NCBI GenBank assembly: GCA_021106665.1
Contig: JAIOTR010000383.1
Location: 1-7,326 of the forward strand
DNA: 7,326 nt
Source of the DNA: Bacteroidales bacterium
Lineage (GTDB): Bacteria > Bacteroidota > Bacteroidia > Bacteroidales > JAADJA01
Direction of reading: 5' to 3'
This document shows, piece after piece, positions 1-5,731 of the stretch. Every line of letters begins with the position of its first letter. Positions within the stretch are counted from its first letter, which is position 1. The position numbers and the translations under genes are program-made. The notes beneath the pieces were generated by a model. It was not told the origin of the DNA, made no database searches, and worked only from the letters and a program-made list of their open reading frames with translations.

Positions 1-2
1 AT

Positions 3-569
3 GCAGATCTGGCCATCTGGCCAATAACTTATAAAGATGCGGGGAATGATCTTCTGGCCCTGCAAAAATCCATTGATGAGAAACGTGGCATAATTGCAAA
101 ATTCCTTATTGAAAAAGGATTTAATGAAGAGGATATAAATCATTCTTCTCCTAAAATAACCGATACCTATGCAGAGGGTTATTATGGAAATCAGCAGCCC
201 CAGGGGCCAAGGTACAGAATTCAAAAAACAGTCACCTTAAGATCTTCCAATGTGGAAATGGTTAAACAAACCATGGAAAAATCGGGTGAGCTTGTTTTTA
301 AAGGAATTGCATTATCCGAAAGTTGGGAGAACCGGACTGAATTTCTTTTTACAAGTCTTAATAGTATCAAACCTGAAATGATCCGTGAAGCCACCATTAA
401 TGCACGTGAGGCAGCAGAAACATTTGCTGAAGATTCCGGCAGTAAAATCGGGAAAATCAGGAAAGCAACCCAGGGATTTTTTAGTATCAGCGACAGGGAT
501 GCCAATTCCCCCGACAGAAAGATTATCAGGGTGGTAACAACGATGGAATATTACCTTGTGGATAATTAA
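3..569 (+). CDS. SIMPL (DUF541) domain protein, C-terminal part, 5' end outside window
   Basis: The reading frame is open from the left edge and ends at TAA 567-569, giving 188 residues. The start codon and presumably an N-terminal signal or anchor lie outside the window, so the ATG at 252 is an internal Met and not the start. The sequence fits the SIMPL/DUF541 family (E. coli YggE-like, and closer to the Bacteroidota branch). Visible marks are a WPI strand near the left end, a helix rich in K/E, a KxTVTL strand, a stretch with LFTSLNSIKPEMI followed by the NAREAAETFAEDSGSKIGKI helix-strand unit, then an FSISDRD segment and a final strand VTTMEYYLVD. Family members are envelope proteins of poorly defined function, with some tied to oxidative stress. 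It converges on the minus-strand genes with a 43-base gap. Family assignment is confident; the function is not. Confidence 0.85.
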   Translation, partial: ADLAIWPITYKDAGNDLLALQKSIDEKRGIIAKFLIEKGFNEEDINHSSPKITDTYAEGYYGNQQPQGPRYRIQKTVTLRSSNVEMVKQTMEKSGELVFKGIALSESWENRTEFLFTSLNSIKPEMIREATINAREAAETFAEDSGSKIGKIRKATQGFFSISDRDANSPDRKIIRVVTTMEYYLVDN

Positions 570-612
570 TTTTGTTCTACTGCTATTTTAATGGTGATAA
601 ATTAATTTTCGC

Positions 613-1764
613 TCATTCTAAGTTTTTACCAAAATACATCAGTTCCCATATCGCATTGTCTTCTATATGATCTGTCAGGATGTTATTCTCATAAACTTCC
701 AGGGAAACACCTCCCGTAAAGCGGATATATGATCCATCAAAACCGGTTATTTTGGCAATTAATTTTGGAATCCCCCTGGTAGATTCAATCATTTTTTTGA
801 TAAAAATATTCTGTTCTCTATTAAATGTCACTATGTATTTTCTGTTATTTTCTTCATAGGTGAAGATCAAAATATCAGCCACGGGTTTTCCTGTTTCTTC
901 ATTTAATTTTATTTCCTTTTTAACAAGTTCTAATTTTTCATCATCATCAGCTATTATCTCCCTGTTTTTTGCAATCATCACAATAGGAAACTCAATATGG
1001 TCATACTTCTTTGTAGCAGTCATCCGCGACAGGATAATCGAATAATCACCTAACTCTGCCCTTGCCCAATACCAGTGGTTGAACATCGCAAGGATATTCT
1101 TATTATACCAGTTATGGTCATGATATCCAGAGCCTTGTAGCTTTTTCGTGCTGCCTTGATATCGAATGTCGGCTGATACTTCTCCCAAAGGGACAGAAGG
1201 AAACCAGGCGAAATATTTTTTTTGTCTTTTTCCAAAATACCAGTGTCCGGTATGGGGTCGCCATGATTCTGTTTTGCGTTCAAGGATTATATCCACCGAT
1301 AAACTATCATCTTCAAAATGAATTTCGTAATATTTAAGATTTCCTCTGAAAAAATTGTTTCCAATCACCACATCACACTGCTCTTTCGAGAATTGGGATT
1401 CTTTTACCGAGGCAGTGTATTCTCTGTGGATATTGCTGCCATCAGGCCAGTCAATGTCAATGGTACAAAGAGGATTTAGTCGCCCTTTAATTTTATGGGT
1501 TGGTTTGGTAAAAAACACAATAACAATTTTAGAGCCATCATCGAGGTGCGCATCAAAATACCACCACTCATAAGTGCCTCTCCTTCCGGTGGTACGCATC
1601 CCATCTTCCCGGTTCTGAATAGAATCCAGAAAAATATTTAAACCCTCATAATGTTTCTTTTCTTTTCCTAATATTGCTTTTTGCGCAAAAGCTCCATTAC
1701 TCAGAACAGCAATGATCAATACAGATAAAACAAGCCTGTACATATATTTTATTGCTGTTTGCAT
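613..1764 (-). CDS. Exported CrtC/AttH-like (hydroxyneurosporene synthase-type) lipocalin-fold protein
   Basis: This 383-residue protein has a signal peptide: a basic start, a hydrophobic core at residues 11-22 and an AFA|Q cleavage site after residue 27. The mature part shows the marks of the CrtC/AttH-like group of double lipocalin-fold proteins: YEWWYFDAHLDDG at 65-77, GYHDHNW at 213-219 and HWYWAR at 230-235. Known relatives include carotenoid 1,2-hydratases, kievitone hydratase and fungal pericyclases, all acting on hydrophobic isoprenoid or polyketide-like substrates. No carotenoid gene is nearby, so carotenoid hydration should not be assumed. It is the last gene of the probable four-gene unit, 10 bases after the DNPH1 homologue. 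The first Met was chosen; Met8 (1741-1743) is an equally workable start and leaves a shorter signal peptide. Family confidence is good; substrate and reaction are unknown. Confidence 0.8.
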   Translation of the reverse strand: MQTAIKYMYRLVLSVLIIAVLSNGAFAQKAILGKEKKHYEGLNIFLDSIQNREDGMRTTGRRGTYEWWYFDAHLDDGSKIVIVFFTKPTHKIKGRLNPLCTIDIDWPDGSNIHREYTASVKESQFSKEQCDVVIGNNFFRGNLKYYEIHFEDDSLSVDIILERKTESWRPHTGHWYFGKRQKKYFAWFPSVPLGEVSADIRYQGSTKKLQGSGYHDHNWYNKNILAMFNHWYWARAELGDYSIILSRMTATKKYDHIEFPIVMIAKNREIIADDDEKLELVKKEIKLNEETGKPVADILIFTYEENNRKYIVTFNREQNIFIKKMIESTRGIPKLIAKITGFDGSYIRFTGGVSLEVYENNILTDHIEDNAIWELMYFGKNLE

Positions 1765-1774
1765 GATGTTATAC

Positions 1775-2197
1775 TTAGCGTGGATTAAACTCCAAATATC
1801 GATTGATAATTTCTTTTGCTTCTGATAGACTTTCGTAATAACTCATTTTTATATCAGAACATCCTGCTATCATGGCCGACAATCTTTTCCCTTTTTGCTT
1901 GCGGTAAAGACACAGCACTTTTTTCTCCATTGTAACAGCAGCTCTTATTTCATAACCAACTCCTAAACTTGGAACTGAGACCTCAGCTACCACAACATCG
2001 GATTGATTGAGCCATGCCATATCACGATCATGGATATCCATATCAGACATGTTCTTTTCTCCGGCTTTTTCCAGATTGTCATCTGCAACATGTTCAGTCA
2101 ATACATTACCAAACTTTCTGAGATGGATAATTATTTCGTGGTAGATTTTAACATCCTCCCTACCTCCTCTTATTGATCCTGCAAAATAAATATTCAT
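1775..2197 (-). CDS. DNPH1/Rcl-like 2'-deoxynucleoside 5'-phosphate N-hydrolase
   Basis: This 140-residue cytosolic protein of the nucleoside 2-deoxyribosyltransferase fold closely resembles mammalian DNPH1 (Rcl, about 160-175 residues). DNPH1 cleaves the N-glycosidic bond of deoxynucleoside 5'-monophosphates to give the base and deoxyribose 5-phosphate, and in humans it removes hydroxymethyl-dUMP. The phosphate-binding start YFAGSIRGGRED (4-15), the VLTEHV strand (32-37), VVVAEVS (68-74), PSLGVGYE (76-83) and LSAMI (106-110) match block by block. Residues corresponding to rat Rcl Tyr13, Ser17, Arg19, Asp69, Ser87, Glu93 and Ser117 are all present as Y4, S8, R10, D59, S77, E83 and S107 with the same spacing from D59 onward, so E83 is the expected nucleophile. 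There is no signal peptide. It sits between an outer-membrane protein gene and the CrtC-like gene with 10-base gaps on both sides, which implies co-transcription. A broader nucleotide-sanitation role is inferred. Confidence 0.9.
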   Translation of the reverse strand: MNIYFAGSIRGGREDVKIYHEIIIHLRKFGNVLTEHVADDNLEKAGEKNMSDMDIHDRDMAWLNQSDVVVAEVSVPSLGVGYEIRAAVTMEKKVLCLYRKQKGKRLSAMIAGCSDIKMSYYESLSEAKEIINRYLEFNPR

Positions 2198-2207
2198 AAT
2201 ACCAAAG

Positions 2208-2930
2208 CTATAAATTAAATCGAATACCTAAAGTTGTATTTACAAACGAAATAATCCTTTCGTCAGTCCTTAAGCCGGAAGATGTATTAAAATTAAAGGC
2301 CAGTTGATCGTAAAAAAGATCAGCATCGAAAACCAATCCAAAACAAGGGGAAATGTTATACTTCAACCCAACTCCAGCCTGCCATGAAAACTTCCAATCC
2401 TGTGCAGAAGTAATCTCCTGGTATATCCTTCCGATAAAATAATAGTCTGACTTGTATAATTTATATGGCGTTTTTCCATAAAGAAGGCCGCATAACAACT
2501 TGCCGGTAAATGAAACCTTATGGTAAATGGGCATGTTAACATATAATCCTCCCATTGCAGTGATTATTTGATACGGGTCAGACCGGATATAAATATTTTC
2601 CAGAAAGGGATCATTGGCCACCTCTTCCCAACCTAAAGCAGAAACATTTACGGGATGAAAATTAATTCCAGTGGATGCACCGATCCCAAATTTCGGTAAA
2701 AAAAACCAAGCTCCTTCAACCGAAACATTAAATCCGGTCTGAGTAAAACAACCTTCATCCAAAGAGGTTGAATGATATTTTCCAAAAGGGATGGAGGCCC
2801 CTCCCCGAATTCCAATAAAAGAAGGCTTCTTTTGAGCATTTAGTGTAGTGAGTAAAACAATCAGGAATAGAAATATCAAACCGATAATACGCTTTTGTGT
2901 GGTTTTGTATTTTGGATCGTTGCGTTGCAT
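2208..2930 (-). CDS. Outer-membrane beta-barrel protein (PorT/OmpX-like)
   Basis: From the chosen start this is a 240-residue protein. Residues 1-14 are polar and basic (two lysines and KR just before the core), 15-31 are hydrophobic, and cleavage is predicted after the LNA at 30-32, leaving Q33. The mature protein is a run of amphipathic strands typical of small Bacteroidota barrels: an opening FIGIRGGASIPFG strand, FGIGASTGINF, FTGKLLCGLLYG, WQAGVGLKYNISP, LVFDADLFY and a terminal TTLGIRFNL. The frame stays open up to an ATG at 2991-2993, but that start would overlap the upstream gene by 38 bases and put 21 extra residues before the signal peptide. ATG 2928-2930 leaves a 25-base gap and a normal signal, so it is preferred. 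Next comes the DNPH1 homologue, 10 bases on. The barrel type is clear from pattern only; its specific role is unknown. Confidence 0.72.
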   Translation of the reverse strand: MQRNDPKYKTTQKRIIGLIFLFLIVLLTTLNAQKKPSFIGIRGGASIPFGKYHSTSLDEGCFTQTGFNVSVEGAWFFLPKFGIGASTGINFHPVNVSALGWEEVANDPFLENIYIRSDPYQIITAMGGLYVNMPIYHKVSFTGKLLCGLLYGKTPYKLYKSDYYFIGRIYQEITSAQDWKFSWQAGVGLKYNISPCFGLVFDADLFYDQLAFNFNTSSGLRTDERIISFVNTTLGIRFNL

Positions 2931-2955
2931 TTGATTTTCTAAAATAATAATTGCT

Positions 2956-4092
2956 TTATTCGTCTGATCGGTTAAATACCGACTTAATATCATCGGCCAT
3001 TCGTTCGGCTATTATTGAATTACCATATTCACTGATGTGGCAAAAGTCAATAAAAACAGGGGTACTTTCATTTGAAAACATCTCACTGATATCAAAAAAG
3101 TTTAGCGACTTATAGTGTAATTCTTCATGAGTCAATTTACTATTGACTTTTTCTGAAAAATCCTGAATATAATTTACTTTCTCCAGCTCTTGTTGTTCAT
3201 AATCACTTAATTGTTTTTTATCAAAAATGGAGGGTTGCCAGTAAAAGAGTGTATTAAAACCATATTCTTCAGCTAATGAAAATACGAGCTTAATGTTTTG
3301 ATTATAAATATCAATAACACTCTGAGTGAGATTTTCAATTTCTGAGCCTGAATAATTTATTTGGATTTGTTTTGGGCTGGAAATTTCGATAATGAATTGA
3401 AATGTTGACAAAGTACTAAGGGATTCAAAAAAGACACGCAATGATTTTTTCTTGCTATACAATGAATTAAATTCTTTTTCCCTGTTAAATTCATTTTGAG
3501 GAATACCGGCTTTTCCCTGCTGATATGCACTGAAAATATCATTGACCCCATCATAAAAAACAACCAGGGAGGGAATGTTATCACGTTGTAACTGTAAGGA
3601 AAGTTCTAAAACTTCTTGTGTGTTTACATACCCTGATTCACCGAAATTAAATACTTCTACATTGAATCCAGCCTCACTTAAATTTTTTCCGACAAGGGAT
3701 GGGATCGTAAACTCATCCCTCACTCCTGTGCCCCACAAGGTTGATCCGCCAAGCATGAATATTTTTATTAAAGGCTCTGTTTTAACCAAATCTGATTTTT
3801 CATAAACTGTTTTTCTCCTTTGGTTTGGATCAACATTTATAAACTCCCCACTGAAAGGTTTTCGCCTCCAATAAACATAAGGTTCCCATTCCTCAACATT
3901 ACATTTATTGAATTCTGAATAATATTCATTTGCCCATTCAACTTTCTGGTAACAATCTGCATTTAAACGACTATCTTCATTCCTATCAAAAATATAATAG
4001 ACTTTAAAAAAGACCTCAATCAAAATCAACAACAATAGTATCACCCCGATAATCAACAAGATGCTTCCCAGATTCTTAAAAAAACTTTTCAT
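2956..4092 (-). CDS. Membrane-anchored SGNH/GDSL-family hydrolase
   Basis: This 378-residue protein has one N-terminal membrane segment (about 8-25, LGSILLIIGVILLLLILI) after a short basic start, so the catalytic domain probably faces the periplasm. SGNH blocks are in order: Block I as LGGSTLWGTG with Ser117 as nucleophile, Block II FGESGY with Gly151, Block III YDGVNDIF with Gly182 and Asn184, and Block V DFCH with Asp349 and His352 followed by SEYGNSIIAE. Block I reads GGS instead of the classical GDS, as in several polysaccharide-linked SGNH groups. Such enzymes are usually esterases or acyl/acetyl transferases or esterases acting on cell-surface glycans or lipids; which one cannot be told here. 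It is the first gene of the tightly spaced unit and starts 42 bases after the terminator of the preceding gene. The ATG is directly followed by the membrane anchor, which supports this start. Confidence 0.85.
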   Translation of the reverse strand: MKSFFKNLGSILLIIGVILLLLILIEVFFKVYYIFDRNEDSRLNADCYQKVEWANEYYSEFNKCNVEEWEPYVYWRRKPFSGEFINVDPNQRRKTVYEKSDLVKTEPLIKIFMLGGSTLWGTGVRDEFTIPSLVGKNLSEAGFNVEVFNFGESGYVNTQEVLELSLQLQRDNIPSLVVFYDGVNDIFSAYQQGKAGIPQNEFNREKEFNSLYSKKKSLRVFFESLSTLSTFQFIIEISSPKQIQINYSGSEIENLTQSVIDIYNQNIKLVFSLAEEYGFNTLFYWQPSIFDKKQLSDYEQQELEKVNYIQDFSEKVNSKLTHEELHYKSLNFFDISEMFSNESTPVFIDFCHISEYGNSIIAERMADDIKSVFNRSDE

Positions 4093-4123
4093 TTTGCTTT
4101 TGTCTATTTAAATTTGGCAAGTC

Positions 4124-4131
4124 CAAAAATA
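4124..4131 (-). promoter_or_regulatory. Possible Bacteroidota -7 element for the SGNH-hydrolase operon
   Basis: On the minus strand this reads TATTTTTG and fits the Bacteroidota -7 consensus TAnnTTTG. It sits 31 bases before the ATG of the SGNH hydrolase, inside the T-run of the terminator. A promoter is expected here because the terminator isolates the operon from upstream transcription. No convincing -33 TTTG/TTG box is found at about 19-21 bases upstream, where the terminator stem lies, and T-rich DNA gives chance matches. It is therefore only a candidate. Confidence 0.25.
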
Positions 4132-4134
4132 CAA

Positions 4135-4155
4135 AAGGGCAGGAAACCTGCCCTT
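4135..4155 (-). terminator. Rho-independent terminator after the T9SS cargo gene
   Basis: A perfect 9-bp stem (4135-4143 with 4147-4155, AAGGGCAGG/CCTGCCCTT) closes a 3-base loop. Read on the minus strand it is followed at once by TTTTGTATTTTT. It lies 38 bases past the stop codon of the 4194-5636 gene and separates that gene from the SGNH-hydrolase unit. This is the only strong hairpin in the window. The reverse direction has only a run of A/T, so termination of minus-strand transcripts is the natural reading. Confidence 0.85.
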
Positions 4156-4193
4156 GAAATATTTTAGAATCTATTTTCTTTAATTCCTCTCGA

Positions 4194-5636
4194 TTATTTC
4201 ACAATAAATTTTCCTTTATATATCTTGCTTCCATTTTCAATCATATAGAAATACACTCCGGCCTCAAAATCAGCCACATCAAAATTAAAGGTTTGATTCC
4301 CTTCTATCTTTTCATTGCTCTGATAAACAATTCTACCATATGAATCCATAATCCTGACATCAACCTCCTGGTTGATCAGGCTATATAAGTCAATAAACAC
4401 TTTTTCTGAAGCCGGATTGGGATAAAAGTTGTGCTCTGAATTTATGTCTTTTGTATTTACAGATGTTATGTGCTCTTTGTAGGTCATTTCCAAAGCATCA
4501 ATATATAAGGTGCTTCCCAGGCCGATATAGCCATTTTCAAAATCCAAATTGCTGGATGCAAAAGCGATATTGACTGTGTCAGGTTCAGGCAATGCGAAAT
4601 AGTCAACAGGAATTTCAAAATAAGTATATGTACTAGTTGGTAGTAGTTGTATCCATGATTCTTCCAACATTGAGGTATTTCCACTATTTGGATTATGATA
4701 ATACAAGGTCACCGCTGCAACTGCTGTATCTGGCCCTACAGGTTCATATTTATAATAGCCACTCAATTTATCCGGGACTGAATCTACCGGCATACCTCCT
4801 TCAGGCCCTTCATCACCAAATGTACCATTGGTAATAAAAGCCAAGGTGTCACCCCAGAAAGTAAGTGACGATTCCAACTGTATTGCATAATCCCCTTCAT
4901 AACTATCTGTTGTTTTGGTAACTGGTGTTTGACCAGTATAAAAACTTAATAAATTAGAAGTAAACCAATCTTCTGGCTCTTCAGATGAATAATCAGTCCA
5001 ATCTTCGAAATCACCATTGGGGAAAACTGCATCATCTCCAACAAAAGTGAGATTGTCAACTGTAATTGTACTACCTGGTTCAGGAGCACCGAATATGGTT
5101 GAGCTTGTGACCCCGATTGCTATGGTATCTGGTGAAATAATTGGAATCAACCATTGAACCGGTGCAGAAAATGCTTCATAACTATTTTGCGTTCCAATAA
5201 ATTGAATAAAACAGATTCCCAAAGGAGCACCAAATAACTTAAACAATACAGCAACATAGGCTGTATCTTGCCCTACAACATTATATTTTGCAAAACCTTT
5301 CAAAGAATCAGGACGTTCAGTAAAAGGTAGCCCTCCGGCAACACCTTCCATTCCAATCGAACCAATAAATGCAGCTCCCGAGATAGGTCCTTCAGTGGTA
5401 TTGATGGTTTCACATTTAATAGCATAATTGCCTGATATAGCATCAGTTGTTTTAATTACATTTGGTATACCAGCTGTTGTAAAACTGGCAAAATTTGTAG
5501 TTGCATAGAAATCAGGCTCTTCATAGAAATCCTGAACAGACCAATTTTCAAATCCACTGTTGGAAATGGTTTGTCCAATTGATATTGAAAAAACCGGAAT
5601 TAGCAATAATACTAAGTAAAGTTTTGATTTCATCAT
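4194..5636 (-). CDS. T9SS-secreted protein with two tandem PCMD/carbohydrate-binding-like domains
   Basis: This 480-residue protein has a signal peptide (MMKSKLY, hydrophobic 8-20, cleavage near SIG|Q at 21-22). Two homologous domains follow, at about 24-199 and 204-386. Each starts with an N-G-FE-W motif (GFENW; DFEDW), then EEP, KTTD with G-YAI, a GGxP loop, a G-DTA strand, PDT and a GST-xxxD strand. This fits jelly-roll domains resembling the Bacteroidota PCMD (putative carbohydrate metabolism) type, so glycan binding is an inference. Residues 403-480 form a type A T9SS sorting domain: NFYPNPAS, VRIMDSYGRIVY, then AGVYFYMIENG and KGKFIVK. The mature protein is therefore exported through the outer membrane and released or attached to the surface, with the C-terminal domain removed. 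No catalytic motif is visible. It lies 95 bases after cysS and ends at a strong terminator. The two ATGs at 5634 and 5631 are adjacent; the first was used. Confidence 0.85.
   Translation of the reverse strand: MMKSKLYLVLLLIPVFSISIGQTISNSGFENWSVQDFYEEPDFYATTNFASFTTAGIPNVIKTTDAISGNYAIKCETINTTEGPISGAAFIGSIGMEGVAGGLPFTERPDSLKGFAKYNVVGQDTAYVAVLFKLFGAPLGICFIQFIGTQNSYEAFSAPVQWLIPIISPDTIAIGVTSSTIFGAPEPGSTITVDNLTFVGDDAVFPNGDFEDWTDYSSEEPEDWFTSNLLSFYTGQTPVTKTTDSYEGDYAIQLESSLTFWGDTLAFITNGTFGDEGPEGGMPVDSVPDKLSGYYKYEPVGPDTAVAAVTLYYHNPNSGNTSMLEESWIQLLPTSTYTYFEIPVDYFALPEPDTVNIAFASSNLDFENGYIGLGSTLYIDALEMTYKEHITSVNTKDINSEHNFYPNPASEKVFIDLYSLINQEVDVRIMDSYGRIVYQSNEKIEGNQTFNFDVADFEAGVYFYMIENGSKIYKGKFIVK
4479..5567 (-). 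repeat. Tandem duplication of a ~180-residue domain within the T9SS cargo gene
   Basis: Copy 1 is encoded by 5040-5567 and copy 2 by 4479-5027. Matching anchors occur in the same order: GFENW/DFEDW, EEPDFYATTN/EEPEDWFTSN, ASFTTAG/LSFYTGQ, KTTDAISGNYAI/KTTDSYEGDYAI, GGLPFTERPDSLKGF/GGMPVDSVPDKLSGY, VGQDTAYVAV/VGPDTAVAAV, SPDTIAIGVTSS/EPDTVNIAFASS and GSTITVDNL/GSTLYIDAL. The copies have diverged clearly, so the duplication is old, and it is a domain repeat, not a recent DNA repeat. Confidence 0.8.
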
Positions 5637-5661
5637 AATAAAGTTTTAAATGGTCAATCTT

Positions 5662-5710
5662 CTACGTTAAAACAAAGATTTTTGTTTAAAGTTTATTTTA
5701 AATTACGTAG
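5662..5710. repeat. Nested AT-rich inverted repeats between cysS and the T9SS cargo gene
   Basis: The outer arms CTACGT (5662-5667) and ACGTAG (5705-5710) are exact inverted copies. Inside lies a second inverted repeat: 5667-5676 pairs with 5681-5689 over 9 bp with one bulged A and a 4-base loop. No T-run follows on the minus strand, so it is not a standard terminator for cysS. It could be a weak terminator, an operator or chance in AT-rich DNA. Confidence 0.3.
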
Positions 5711-5731
5711 AATAAGACATCAATCAGGAAA

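Noticed and set aside
10..23. TGGCCA-TC-TGGCCA, two copies of a 6-base palindrome
   Set aside because: It falls within coding sequence of the SIMPL gene (LAIWPI) and is short enough to be chance.
221..505. Minus-strand open frame of 94 codons opposite the SIMPL gene
   Set aside because: It is fully contained opposite a frame with clear family motifs, and its own translation has no recognisable domain.
570..612. Possible bidirectional terminator between the convergent SIMPL and CrtC-like genes
   Set aside because: The gap is AT-rich with only similar GATAA(A)TTAATTTT stretches at both ends. No stem with a GC core and T-run could be found.
1050..1283. Minus-strand frame of 77 codons inside the CrtC-like gene, suggesting a possible frameshift
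   Set aside because: The 613-1764 frame is continuous through the region and carries the expected motifs, so there is no frameshift.
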